Assembly (NCBI GenBank): GCA_017871115.1
Contig: JAFCIZ010000005.1
Coordinates: 1,844,501 to 1,908,500, forward strand
Reading direction: 5' to 3'
DNA from: Cunninghamella blakesleeana
Taxonomy: Eukaryota; Mucoromycota; Mucoromycetes; Mucorales; Cunninghamellaceae
DNA length: 64,000 bases
Position numbers and translations under genes: made by a program. Positions 46,316 through 58,631 of this stretch are shown here, one piece after another (the first letter of the stretch is position 1; each line of letters opens with the position of its first letter). The notes below the pieces were generated by a model. That model was not told where the DNA came from. It saw only the letters and a program-made list of their open reading frames with translations, and made no database searches.

Positions 46316-48558
46316 ATGTGTTCTATTTTTTTCATGTCTTTATCATTTTGGGTTACTTTCGGTTTAATATCAATTTGGTTAACTTATACATATTTTAAAC
46401 TACGTGTCAAAAATTCAATATATAATAACAGAAACCAATTATTACAGCAATTAGATTATGATCACCCAGAATATCCTACTTTTTTAGGCTTTTTCCATCC
46501 ATACTGGTAATAATTTAACAATAATAATATAAATATTAATATTAATTAAAAAGCTATAAATATATACGAGTCTAATATTCTATATCGCTCATTATAAATA
46601 ATATTTTATTTTATCATAATATAGCGATGCTGGAGGCGGTGGTGAAAGAGTCTTATGGACAGCTATAAGAGATGTCCAACGTGAATTTTCTGATATTTTA
46701 TGCGTGATTTATACTGGGGATACTGGTGTTACTAAGGAACAAATTATCCATAAAGTGAAAGTATGGATAGATCTTATTTTATTTTATAAATATTCAAAGA
46801 AGTTCTTGATCGCTAACGTATTGTATATATATAGATGAGGTTTAATATAGAATTAGATGCAAAAAGATTAGCTTTTATTTTTTTGGAAAAAAGATATCTT
46901 ATTGAAAGTAGTAGGTAAATAGGTTTAGATTAACGACAATAGTAGTAAAATAACAACGCACATAGATAAATATACATACCAAGATGTTTATTATAAATAT
47001 ACATTATTAGATACCCTCGATTTACTTTGATATTACAAAGTTTGGCCTCTATTATTCTTGGATATGAAGCCTTAACAAAACTTGTACCTGATGTTTTCTT
47101 TGGTAAATAAAATTAAAAAAGAAACAGAAACAAGAAAAAATTAATCGATTTATAAATGCATTTTTACAACTATAAAAAACGTATTTTCTGTTACGTATTT
47201 ACAAAATATTTAGAAACAATGGGTTATGCATTTACTTATCCACTAGTACACTACTTAACACATATCAAAATCGCCGCATATGTACATTATCCAGCCATTA
47301 GGTAATATTTAAATATAAACATATACAAGCTATTGGTATTAAATGTTTTAAAAAAGAATAAATTCGCGACTTAGTTTTATTTACATATAAAAATTATTTA
47401 TTATTTTTAATTTATTATAATAATTAGTTCGGATATGCTTCAACGTGTGTATGAACAGAGAACTCAATATAACAATCAAGCAGTGGTAGTAAATAAGTGG
47501 CTATGGTCGACTGGAAAATTAATATATTATCATATGTTTGCCAAAGTATACGGTTTTTGTGGATCTTTTGCAGAGGTAGTGATGGCGAATTCAACATGGA
47601 CAAAAGGACATATCGATCAATTATGGAAAACTGAAGCTGATATTGTTTATCCACCTTGCGATACTGAATCATTAAATGAATTATCATTAGAAAACCGAAA
47701 ACCAATGATTATTAGTGTAGCTCAATTCAGGTATGGATATATATATTGGTTATTATACGGAAGTGAAATATATACGAGGTAGTAGATTAACATATATATT
47801 TATGTATATAGGCCAGAAAAAGATCACCCATTACAATTAAAGGCTTTGGCAAGATTATTGGAAAAATATCCTAAATGGAAAGACGTAGATGGATTTGAAT
47901 TGGTATTGATAGGTAGCTCTCGAAACGAAGAGGACGAACAAAGAATTGTAGATTTACGGAAGCAATGCGTACAGCTTAATATTACGGTACTATATATATA
48001 TATATATATGTAAAATTATATGAAGGAAAGGTTTTAATTATTTTATCTATTTATTTATTTATTTTTAAAAAAAAGGATTATGTTAGGTTTGAAATCAACG
48101 CACCATTTGAATTATTAGTATCAAGCTTAGGGCAGGGTAAAGTTGGATTACATACAATGTGGAACGAACATTTTGGTATCGTTATTGTTGAATATCAAGC
48201 TGCCGGTCTCATACCTGTTGCTCATAAATCGGCTGGTCCTAAGATGGATATTGTTACTGAATATGATGGAAAACAAACAGGTAATATATATGTATAATAA
48301 ATAAAATGTATTATTCTTTTTTGTTTAAAAAATAATACTTCATCGTCTGTATTCCTATTAATATTTATTTATTTAACATTAGGTTTTCTTGCTAACGATG
48401 TTGAGTCATTTGCAGATAGTTTACATACAGCTTTGTCTTTATCAGAAGAGGAATATAAAGTGATGGCATCAAATGCACGTGCTTCAGCTTCAGATAGATT
48501 TTCAGAACTAGCTTTTGGTATAGAGTTATTAAGACCTTTAAGAAAATGTTTAACATAA
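46316..48558 (+). CDS. ALG11: GDP-mannose:dolichyl-PP-oligosaccharide alpha-1,2-mannosyltransferase (ALG11)
   Basis: Adds the fourth and fifth mannoses to the dolichol-linked oligosaccharide on the cytosolic face of the ER, in N-glycosylation. Nine exons (46316-46506, 46625-46760, 46835-46914, 47011-47102, 47214-47301, 47428-47730, 47812-47986, 48076-48280, 48383-48558) join in phase to 481 residues, near the family length. An N-terminal membrane anchor ([20 protein letters not shown]) is followed by [20 protein letters not shown], a hallmark of ALG11. Further family stretches are [32 protein letters not shown], the GT4 donor site [13 protein letters not shown], and [20 protein letters not shown]. 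Confidence 0.96.
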
Positions 48559-48602
48559 TTTTATTCATATATAAATAAATAAATAAATATATACACACAC
48601 AC

Positions 48603-48636
<34 letters not shown>

Positions 48637-48924
48637 AAAAAAAAACGTTTTTAATTTAAAAAAGAACAATAATGTAAATCTTAATATCAATAAAAATAAA
48701 ATATAAAAGTGGATGATCAAAAAGTTAAAAAAATAATGGACATCTTCCTTTTTAGGTTTATGTTACACTGAGCTATAATTGATTGATGGAAATGAAAAAT
48801 ATTAAAAATAATTTTATTTATCTAATTTTTTTTTTCTCTCTCTTTTTTTATTTTATTTTTTTCTTTAACCCCATTCCCATTCCCTTTTGACATCATATTC
48901 CTATTATTTTAATTATTTTTAAAT
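48559..48924. other. Spacer between ALG11 and septin
   Basis: 366 bases with an (AT)n run at 48608-48632 and a pyrimidine-rich tract ending in ccccattcccattccc about 40 bases before the septin ATG. The latter is a likely core-promoter element. I see no gene. Confidence 0.45.
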
Positions 48925-49806
48925 ATGTCTCCTTCAGCTATTCTTCCTGATGGTGTTGGTATTGCCCATCTTCCTAATCAACGCCATAAAATTGTATCTA
49001 AGCGTGGTGCTAAATTCACCTTGATGGTATGTGGTAAGTTTTATTATTTTTATTATTATTATAAAAAAAAGGTTAATAAAAAAGAAAAACCCCGCTAAAT
49101 AGAATATACTTTATTGTCATCATCATATTTAAATTTGCTTTATATATATTTATATCTATTCATCCCTTATAGGTGAATCGGGTGTAGGAAAGTCCACTTT
49201 TGTAAATACTCTTTTCACTACTGGTATTAAAGATCCTAAAAAATTACACCTTCGTCATTCAAAACAAATTGAAAAGACTGTAGAAATTGAAATCACTAAA
49301 GCTGGTAAGTAATAATAATAGTATTTATTTTTCTTTTTTCCCTTCTTTCTCCTTTTTACCCCTTGAAAATATACTATCTCTTTTTATTATTATTATTATT
49401 ATTTATTACTATTATCAACAACAATAATAATACTAACAAAAATTAAATGCCTTCTTTTTTTTAATTAAATACAATTTATTTTCATTGTAAATATAGAATT
49501 GGAAGAAAAGAACTTTAAAGTAAAGTTAACTGTCATTGATACTCCTGGATTTGGAGATTATGTGAATAACCGTGATAGTTGGATGCCTATTGTTGAGTTC
49601 TTGGATGATCAACATGAATCTTATATGGGTCAAGAGCAACAACCTACTCGTGCCGGTATCATTGATCTTCGTGTTCATGCTTGTTTATATTTCATCCGTC
49701 CTAATGGTCATACGTAAGTTATCTAAATATGAAATACGCAAACAAATAATAATAATAATCACCATTATTATTATTATAATTTAATTTATTTATTCATGTT
49801 TCATTG

Positions 49807-49843
<37 letters not shown>

Positions 49844-50980
49844 TAAACCTCTCGATATTGAAATAATGAAACAAATCGGATCTCGTGTCAATTTAATTCC
49901 TGTCATAGCTAAGGCTGATACTTTAACACCTCAAGATTTAGCTAAATTCAAACGCAACGTAAGAATAAAACAATATTTTAGATGGATAATATGCATTTTG
50001 ATTTTATTTTATTTTTTTTAAAAAAAATAGCATGGAATATATCTAACTTTATATATATATATATATATATATATACATTTCTTTTTATAAATAGATTTTG
50101 GATGTTATTCATGCTCAAGGTATTCAAATTTATTCTTGCCCTATTGAAAGTGATGATGAAGAAGTAACCAACATTAATAAAAGTATTATGGAATCTATGC
50201 CATTTGCCGTTATTGGGTCAACTGAAGATGTTACTGTAGGTGGACGTACAGTTAAGGGTCGCCAATATTCTTGGGGGGTTGCTGAAGTAGAAAATGAAGA
50301 TCATTGTGATTTTAAAAAATTACGTACTTTATTGGTTCGATCTCATATGCATGATCTTATTTCCACTACCGAAGAACATCATTATGAAAACTATCGTCAA
50401 GCTCAAATGGAAACTCGTAAATTTGGTGAACAAAAGTAAGTAAAACTGAATAATAGTAATAAAATCTTATCTCAGAGTGTATAAATATATGAAATATTTA
50501 AGGAAAATTGAGGGGGAGAGGAGAGGGTAGTAAAATAATAAGAAAAAAACGGAGTACTTATAGATACAGATAATTTTTTATTTCTATTCCTAATCTAATA
50601 TTCATTATTTATTTTATTTTACTTATAGGCCAAAGAAATATGAAAACCCCAAGTTCAAAGAAAAGGAAGAACAATTACGATTAACATTCACAGAACAAGT
50701 TAAAAAAGAAGAAAATCGATTCCGTCAATGGGAAGCTCAGGTAAAAAATTAAAATTAGTAGGACGATCTTAATATATATATAATTTGTGATGAATTTTTT
50801 TTTTTGACCTTTCTTTCTTTTTTTTTATTTCGTATCCTTTTATTAAAACAAATATAGTTGGTAGCTGAACGTGACCGTCTTAATAAGGATTTAGAAGCTC
50901 AACATGCTCAAATTAAAGCTATGGAAAATGAACTTGAACAATTATATCAAATGCATCATCGTGGTCCCATGAGACGTTAA
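48925..50980 (+). CDS. Septin GTPase (Cdc11/Cdc12-type)
   Basis: Filament-forming GTPase at septa, hyphal tips and other cortical sites. Seven exons (48925-49033, 49173-49304, 49497-49713, 49841-49958, 50095-50435, 50629-50740, 50858-50980) join in phase to 383 residues. Features: [14 protein letters not shown] near the N-terminus, P-loop GESGVGKS (residues 37-44), switch [11 protein letters not shown], guanine-specificity motif AKAD, the septin unique element ([19 protein letters not shown]), and a C-terminal coiled coil (residues about 310-375, [20 protein letters not shown]). The N-terminal pattern recalls Cdc11/Cdc12 orthologs rather than Cdc3 or Cdc10. I do not choose between the two. 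Confidence 0.95.
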
Positions 50981-51963
50981 GTTTTTTTATATTAAATTAT
51001 TTAATACCCTTTATTTTTTTTTATTGTTTTTTTTTATATAAAAAAATCAACTCTTTGAAACTTTACTTTTATTTTATCTATTTATTTATTTAGTCCCTCA
51101 TATACTTACTTTCCTATATGATTTTGGCTGATGATTTCTATTTATGATTATTATTATTATTATTATTACTCTATTATTTATTTTATTTTATATACTTGGT
51201 ACTTTTTTTTTTATAATTTATTTATTGAAAATAATAAAATAATGAAATACTAACTCTTTTATAATAATTAAAATTAATTCTATAAGCAAAAAAAAAAAAA
51301 AAAAAAAAAAAAAATGAATTGGGTATATCATATGTATTAAGATAGCTTTAACAAAAAAGAATGAATGAATAAATAAAAATACAGGTTTTTTTTAACGATA
51401 TAGAATACTCATAGGTGTTTACTTATTTATATATTTCATTATGTAATCATAGGATATAATAAAGGCACATTTTGACCTATTGTAAGACTTCTTTTTTTAT
51501 AAAAGGTATATTATGAGCTTTTTTCCTTTTCGAATAATCTTCATTATGTTGTTTATCATCTAGTTTTACTTAAAAATAAAAAGAGTGGAGTTTTAAGGTA
51601 CATTTTCTTTGTTTTTTTTTTTTTTTAGGTGTACTCTAAATCTTTTATTCGTAGTAAATATATATATAAATGCCTATATTTTATTCGTTATTATATTATA
51701 ATAAAATAGTAATAAAGTATTATTGGAAATATTTAAGTTTCCATCTATTAAAAAATAGAAACAAAACAAATAGAATAAAAATAATTGATAGTATAAGAAA
51801 AAAATATTAATTTTTCAATTTTTTTTTAAAGTCACTAACAACATTAAATAAAACAATTGAATATTGAAGCAGTGGACAATATTTATAGTAAAATTGGCAC
51901 TTTCTTCATGACCTCTCCATTATTGTAACCATAATTTGAAGAAATAGAAAAATCTAGGTTAAC
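50981..51963. other. Spacer downstream of the septin gene
   Basis: 983 AT-rich bases with a poly(A) run of about 24 at 51291-51314 and a poly(T) run near 51612-51628. Both flanking features end here, so terminators are expected. I see no gene. Confidence 0.5.
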
Positions 51964-52182
51964 TCAGGGATAACCATAACAGTTTGCTCCCGAAACTACC
52001 TTACTGATATGCAAAGTTAATTTTTTTGTACAACCAGCATCATCATAAAATGTGAGTTTGTAGATACCATCATTGTATCCAACATAAACATAGGTGTCAT
52101 TTGAAGCGATCTGACAAGTATTAAATTGAATTTGAGTCAATCCCCCAAAACATCTTGCTGAACTATAAACAAACAGTCTCAT
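51964..52182 (-). CDS. Small Cys-containing orphan ORF (possible exon of a secreted protein)
   Basis: A frame of 72 residues with better amino-acid balance than the surrounding AT-rich noise. It has four Cys (ARCFGG, NTCQI, AGCTKK, ANCYGYP) in a beta-rich pattern (YVYVGYNDGIYKLTFYDDAG). That looks like a small extracellular fold, but there is no signal peptide. An AG acceptor at the tttatag about 20 bases into the frame could mean it is really the last exon of a spliced gene whose first exon lies between 52183 and 52524. I do not recognise the family. Confidence 0.4.
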   Translation of the reverse strand: MRLFVYSSARCFGGLTQIQFNTCQIASNDTYVYVGYNDGIYKLTFYDDAGCTKKLTLHISKVVSGANCYGYP

Positions 52183-52524
52183 AGAAACAATATCAAAAAA
52201 GTTATTTTAATTTTTTTTGGATCAAATTAAAAAAACATTGACAATTTTTTTTATATATAAAAAAAAATCAAGATCACATGAAATTAATTTTTTTGATTTT
52301 GTACTGAAATATATACTTTTACATATATAAATTTTTATGTTTTGTAATCAGAACCTTTTTTTGGTGAATTTTACCTTTGAGGAAAAATCATTGACGGAAT
52401 TTTAAAAAAAAAAAATAGGTACAAGCATAAAAAATATAAAGTTGAACAAAAATTTTTCGCCTTTGTTTTCTTTTTTTTTTTTAAAAAAAAAAACTATAGC
52501 AATAGTAATAATAATAATAAGACC
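52183..52524. other. Spacer between orphan ORF and MRM1
   Basis: 342 bases of T- and A-rich sequence between divergent features. It holds the MRM1 promoter and possibly an unseen 5' exon of the orphan ORF. Confidence 0.4.
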
Positions 52525-53857
52525 ATGATAAATCAATTACTACGAAGTCTAAATTGCCGCTATTATTCGACTAGCGTTAAAAAAATAACAACCTCAACCG
52601 AGAATATATATGGATTATCTAGTGTTTTATGTGCCATTCACAGTAAAAAAAGAAAACTTAAGCAGCTCTATATTCAAGATCAACTTGAATCTGACAGGTA
52701 TTAAAACACATTCCATTCTAACTATATATAATACAATAAAATATAATGTAATTTAAATGATACTTATTATTATTAATAAAACATAAAATATGTATATATA
52801 TAGTATTCAACAGATCGTGTCTAAATGTCAATCACTTGATATTCCTTTGAAAAGAATGGATAAAGGGAAATTAAATAACATGACAATGAATAAACCTCAT
52901 CAAGGAGTTGTTCTTAAAGCAACTCAACTACAACCTATTGAGCTCAATTCACTTGGTTCCTTATCAACTTTGGAGAATACTTATACCGCTACCTTACCAT
53001 CATTGAAAGCTTTATCTACTGTTACTTTTAAAAAACCAATAAATAGGTTTCCTTTCTGGATAGCCTTGGATCAAGTACAAGACCCTCAAGTATATAATAA
53101 AATAAAAATAAAAATAATATAGTAACAATAATAATAATAATAATATATATACGTATATATAAATCAATTTATAAATAATATATATTGCTTACATTTTATC
53201 CGTATTAGAATCTAGGGTCCATTTTAAGGTAGAATATAGTATTAATAATAATAATATAGGTATGATAATACCCTTAATCACAATAGTTAACAAGTCAACA
53301 TCAATTTATTATTCTTATTAGGACAGCACATTTTTTTGGAGTGGATGGTGTTCTTATTTGCCATAAAAACAGTGCTCCTTTAAGCCCCGCAGTATCTAAA
53401 GTAAGTTCAGGTGCTATGGAGTTAATGGACATTTATACAACTAAAAACCTTGTTAAATTTTTAAATGTAAGTTAAAATAAAATAAAAATAGAATAAGATA
53501 TAATAGTAAATTAAGGGAATAGAATATATATGTCAAGGATTTAATATAATCCAAAAATTCATTTCATGATAGGCATCAAAAGAGCAAGGATGGCAAATTA
53601 TTGGAACTGATTTAGAATCAACCATCAATTTAAACGATTATATTAAATCTATACCTAAAGATGATGATCAACCAAGGATATTGGTATTTGGAAATGAAGG
53701 GACAGGTTTAAGAACAAATGTAAAGCGGTGTTGTGATCCTCTTATTAGTATTCCTTCTTTTAATCAACAACTTCAGCATGAAGGGTATGTAGATAGTTTA
53801 AATGTGGGAGTATCTATTGGTGTTCTCGTGCATTCTCTATTATCTTATCAAAAATAA
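52525..53857 (+). CDS. MRM1: Mitochondrial rRNA 2'-O-ribose methyltransferase (MRM1/SpoU family)
   Basis: SPOUT methyltransferase predicted to modify a guanosine in the mitochondrial large-subunit rRNA. Five exons (52525-52697, 52804-53089, 53209-53228, 53322-53466, 53573-53857) join in phase to 302 residues. The N-terminus (INQLLRSLNCRYYSTSVKK) looks like a mitochondrial presequence. The substrate-binding domain has IYGLSSVLCAI and NKPHQGVVL. The three SpoU motifs are present: DPQNLGSILRTAHFFGVDGV (built across the 20-base third exon), ILVFGNEGTGL, and DSLNVGVSIGVLVHSL. Yeast Mrm1 is the closest named match. A bacterial-type RlmB relative is the alternative. Confidence 0.9.
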
Positions 53858-54265
53858 AAAATAAAATTCACCACTAGCTAAGAAGACTATGGAACTATAC
53901 ATTATTATGCAAAATGTAGACCCTCCGTTAATATTTTTTATGCAATATATGCCAACATAATCAAAATGGTAAGTGTAAATGTCTTTCAAGTTAGGCGAAT
54001 AGTGTATATATAATAATAGTTATAACAATAAATCCCAATGATGTTAAAAATATATGAATCATTATATTTTTTTCTTTGATAGATATTTTATTATCAGCAT
54101 ATGTATAAGGTTGATGCATATTCATATTTTATTTACACATGTTATCAATAGAATAGCATAATAAAACACTTCAATTGTTGAATATATTTAAAAAAAACGA
54201 ATACGTTATTTATTTGAATGCATCAGTTTTTTTTAGTGAATGACTTTTTTTCCTAATTATAGCAT
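53858..54265. other. Spacer between convergent MRM1 and RPS30
   Basis: 408 AT-rich bases between two 3' ends. I see no gene. Confidence 0.5.
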
Positions 54266-54898
54266 TTAAGGACCAGCTGTAGGAGCAGGATTCATTCTAC
54301 GTTTACCACCAGGTTGGGCAGTGACGTTAACGAAACGACGGCTATTTTTTTTTAAAAAAAAAAGAGAAAATATGAATAAAAGAATGCCATTATGTATATG
54401 TATATGTTATATCCATTTGTTTTTATGTCTGTATCATTACTTGTAAACTTGTCTCTTCTTAGCACGACCAGTTAAAGATTTTTTCTTTTCTTGTTTAGCA
54501 ACCTATATATTTATATTAATAATGAGATAAAATAGAGCATTATTAGTTAACTGCTAATTTTTCATATTGATATTTATATATACGATGCATTATTTGTTGA
54601 ATTTTTTAAAAAATATGTAGGTGTATATGTATATATAGTTTGTATTGTATATGTGTGTGCATTTGAGTTTGTGTGTATAATGTACCTTAGGGGTTTGAGA
54701 CTTGACTTTACCGGCACGAGCCAAACTACCGTGGACTTTACCCTAATAAAATAATATAAAAAATATATCCATCCAATGTAAAAACATATAATGATGATTT
54801 TTTTAATAAGAATATAAAAAACACGATGAGTATATCTTGTAGATGGATGTGTCGATTTATGTCAAGATGATAATGTTGATGATCCTTATGATTACCAT
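54266..54898 (-). CDS. RPS30: Small-subunit ribosomal protein eS30 (RPS30), single-codon first exon
   Basis: Cytosolic 40S protein. Exons 54898-54896 (only ATG), 54742-54686, 54502-54441 and 54341-54266 join in phase to 65 residues. The sequence begins [20 protein letters not shown], continues with [16 protein letters not shown], and ends with [10 protein letters not shown], matching eS30 throughout. There is no ubiquitin-like (FUBI) fusion, unlike the animal gene and like yeast RPS30. The ATG followed at once by a GTAATC donor mirrors the yeast gene, whose intron also interrupts right after the start codon. No exon exceeds 76 bases, so ORF scanning misses the gene. Confidence 0.93.
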
Positions 54899-55709
54899 AT
54901 TAAATTAAAATTATAGAGGAAGAGAAAAAAAAAAGGGAAAACACTAAGTGAGTTTTTCATATATATAATCCGGGGAATTGGCTCTGCCGGACAATTTATT
55001 TTTTTAATATCCAAAAAGGAAACTGAGTAAGTATAAACTTATATCTTTTGATTTGACTTTTTAGCATTCGTATAAATGGATTAATGATAATATTTTAGTT
55101 TCGTTTCATTTAATATAATAATGAAGAAAAATATTATTATAATTACTTTTTTTTTAAACGCTTTTTGAAAATCGAAAACTAGCTATAATGCTATTTAAAC
55201 GATTTATGCTTACAGTAATAAAAAAGTCCGTTACATACTTAGATAAGTTTTTATAGAATGTTTACGTATAAGAGTTGTTTTTGTAATATACTTGAAAAAA
55301 TAAAAAGGCAGCCAAGTACTGTATTGGCGTTTTTTATTCTTTTTTTAAAAACAATATCAAAGGCTAAATATATTATACAGACTTCAAAATTTTTTGCTCC
55401 TCTTTTTTATGTAAAACCTCTTTTCACTTTTTAACTATTCATTTCAATATAGCCTTAACTTAATATATATAAACACATACTACCTTGGTTATAGTTTATT
55501 TGATTTAATAAAGTCTTTCAGTGTATATTTCACATTATTAACAAGTCAAGTTCATATAGTTATTTTTTTAAAAAAATTCGGCATATGAAATTTAAATTAA
55601 CATTTATAATGTTAAATATAATTTCAAAAAAATCGATTTTTTCATTTTCACTTTTCTTTTTTCTTTTTTCCTCTTTCTTATTTTTATATATAAATAACAC
55701 ATATACATA
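54899..55709. promoter_or_regulatory. Divergent region between RPS30 and the dehydrogenase, with an inverted repeat
   Basis: 811 bases. About 70 bases upstream of the RPS30 ATG (54969-54996) lies a GC-richer island with nested inverted repeats, tccgg...ccgga and aattg...caatt around a ggctctg core. It is the only such patch in the region and a good candidate ribosomal-protein promoter element. The rest is AT-rich without a visible gene. Confidence 0.45.
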
Positions 55710-56721
55710 ATGCAAATTAAAGGAACTACTTTTATTGTTACTGGAGGGTAAACTATTAAAATATAAAGAAATATAACCTGAAAAACAACAGCAAAAATAC
55801 TTAAAGGTTTTTTTTATTTATTTATTTAAAAAAAAAAGTGCTAGCGGTTTAGGTGAAGCTACCGTTAGAAAACTTGTACAAGAAGGTGCCAATGTAGCTG
55901 TAAGTTAGAAATAAAATATGATATATATCATAAAAGTGAAAAGAAGACGTATAATATACTTATTATATATATATGTATTGTTTTATATATTAATAGATTT
56001 TTGATTTGAATGACGAAAATGCGTAAGTTTATATATTATTACTAAAAAAAACGTGGGGAAACGGAATATAGAGATTTTATGTCAATTTTAAAGTGGGGAA
56101 ACAGTAAAAAAAAAAAAAAAATAAGCTGGATTTTAATACATATATATATTGATGATTGTCTTTTTATATTCTCTTATTATTATTTATAATGTAGTGAAGA
56201 AATTGCTAAAGAGCTTGGATCACAAGTATTTTCACCTGGAAAAGTTGATGTTACTTCTGAAGAACTTGTTAGAAATGCTATACAAAAAACTTTGGAACAC
56301 TTTAAAGATTCAAAACTTGGTGGTGTCATTAATGCAGGTATATAGATATATAAATATACAGATATGAATGTACCATAATTTATTTTGATATGTTATTATT
56401 ATTATTATTATTTTACTAATATTAATACCACTCCTATTTTTTTTTTTTATTCTTTATTATTTTTCTTATAATAAAACATTAGGTGGTGTTGCTACTGCTG
56501 CAGTAACTGCTCGTCGTGGAAAATCATCAAGAACTTTAACTATGGATTTATTCGATTTTACTGTCAGAGTTAATTTGATTGGTACCTATAATGTATGTCG
56601 CCAAGTTAGTGAAGTTTTAGTTAATCAAGATCCTTTCACTGAAGATGGTAAAAACAAATAACCATGATTGTGCTACTGATAAATTATATATTATTATTAT
56701 TTCTGTTTTTTAACGTGTATA

Positions 56722-56761
<40 letters not shown>

Positions 56762-57413
56762 TTATTTTTTTAAAAATAAGGTGAACGCGGTGTAATTATT
56801 AATACAGCCTCCATTGCTTTCCAAGATGGTCAAAAAGGTCAAGTTGCTTATGCTGCTTCAAAAGGTGGTGTTGCCTCTATGACTCTTCCTATGGCCCGTG
56901 ATTTAGCTCCTGCTGGTGTACGAGGTAAGTTATATATATGAATAGGTAGCTATAATTTAAATCGACAGGTTTTTTTTATTAATTTCACGTTTTTTAAATT
57001 CTTTATATTTGTAGTATTGGCTGTAGCTCCTGGTCTCTTTAGTAAGTATTGATAAAAAATAATTCTAATAAATAAAGTGGTTTTAAAAGGATATTTATGT
57101 ATTTATTTGTTCATTTTTACTTTCGCTTAATTAGAAACTAATATGACTGCTATGGTAAATGATAAAGTAATCAAAGATGCTATTTTCCCTAATCGTATGG
57201 TAAGTTAAATATAAATCTGAATAAATATTCTTTTTTATTACCGCCATCAGCAATTAACATTTTTATTTTTTATTTTTTATTTATACTATATGCATTTATT
57301 ATTAGGGAAATCCTTCTGAATTTGCTAGCTTAATTGCACACATTATTGAAAATGGAATGCTTAATGGTGAAGTGATTAGACTTGATGGTGCTACCCGTTT
57401 AGGCAAGCTTTAA
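55710..57413 (+). CDS. Short-chain dehydrogenase, 3-hydroxyacyl-CoA dehydrogenase type-2 like (HSD10-like)
   Basis: NAD-dependent oxidoreductase. Close relatives act on 2-methyl-3-hydroxybutyryl-CoA in isoleucine breakdown and on other hydroxyacyl-CoAs. Nine exons (55710-55747, 55839-55899, 55997-56022, 56195-56337, 56483-56647, 56781-56924, 57015-57041, 57135-57199, 57306-57413) join in phase to 258 residues, the classical SDR length. The cofactor loop is [12 protein letters not shown], with Asp in IFDLND choosing NAD. NAGG and the catalytic Ser and Tyr-X3-Lys ([19 protein letters not shown]) are present. The C-terminal VAPGLFKTNM and [11 protein letters not shown] agree with HSD10. No mitochondrial presequence is visible. 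Exons of 26 and 27 bases were found from phase and motif continuity. Confidence 0.92.
56717..56761. repeat. (TTA)n microsatellite in an intron of the dehydrogenase gene
   Basis: About 45 bases of TTA repeat in the intron between 56648 and 56780. It is the same repeat class as the long tetraspanin intron repeat. Confidence 0.85.
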
Positions 57414-57989
57414 AACTTTAGTTTTATATTGTACAAATCACTTTTATTAATAAAACTAGTCTGCACTCCTTTAGATGGTGGAAAATACTAAGACTTTGAA
57501 TTGATTTATTAGTTAGTTTAATAATAATTATAAAAATAAAGCGCTATTTCACTTCAAAGGATACCATAATTATAATAATCCGAAGATTGATAAAGTGATC
57601 ACGAAAGGTGATAATAGAAAAATAAATAATAATGGCTACAATGGATGAATGGATATATTGTTTATTGCTTTTATTTTTATACTTTTATATATATATTTTT
57701 GCTATTTTTATTATTATTTTTTTATTTTTTTTTTTAAAAAAAAAGCTACTCAACAAAGTGTAGGTTCCCGATTTAGAGTAATTTCAACCACTTTATTTGG
57801 GAATACACTATTATCCTTAACTTCCTAATATTAAATATTAAATTTTCTGAGATAACTACATATCGCAATACAAGTTATTTTACTATCTTTGCCAGCCAAA
57901 TGACCTTGTGATATTAAAAATTATACATATTTTACAAATATATAAAGTTGGCACAACTGTGTTTTCTACAATAGGGTTCGATTTTTCTA

Positions 57990-58631
57990 ATTATTACGCC
58001 AGCATCAGTAATGTTCCAATATATCTTATTTTATTGATTTTAATGTGATTTATCAAAGCATTCTTTTTTTTTGAAAATAAAAATAAAAAGAGGTAACATC
58101 AATCGATTAAAATGACAATCCTTTGATTCTTTTTTTTTATCATTATTCTAGTAATTATTATTTACTATTAATATTCATGGACATAGTAATAACAATAAAA
58201 TTTAAATTTATTCATCATTAGGTTATTTTCACAGCTTTGAAGGCATGTTTACATAATTTATCTATTTGATTAACAAAATAAATATTTATATGAGGGAAGT
58301 AATCAAATACAACTACTTGAGAATGAGCATCAATAGAAAATTGAGTAGCAATAAAGATACTACCTCTGGAAATATTAAGTCATTTAATAAACTTTCTCAA
58401 AATGTGCTTACTTTCACTATTTTAATATAAATCAATACTATCAAAGAAATTTATCCCCGTTTCATAGGCTTTGTTAATCATCTTTTAATAAATGGTTTCA
58501 TATTACACTCAATCTGTCTAATTGCTTGGTCCACATATCGTACATACTAAACATATTCGTGTCACTTTTAATTCAGTATTTCCAAACCGGACATATTGTA
58601 TAAATGATACTTGTTGACTAGTTTCAGACAT
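57990..58631 (-). pseudogene. Aldo-keto reductase pseudogene
   Basis: Reading from the ATG at 58631 downward, pieces of a fungal aldo-keto reductase appear in correct order: SFIQYVRFGNTELKVTRICL (N-terminal strand), KAYETGINFFDSID (the Asp of the active site follows Phe-Phe), SRGSIFIATQ, VNQIDKLCKH-X-FKAVK and, near 58040-58000, NKIRYIGTLLM (compare Val-Arg-Tyr-Ile-Gly). Several TAG/TAA/TGA codons and frame changes interrupt them, and the catalytic Tyr of the Asp-X-Tyr motif is followed directly by a stop. It is therefore dead as a protein. The intact parent gene is not in this window. Confidence 0.75.
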
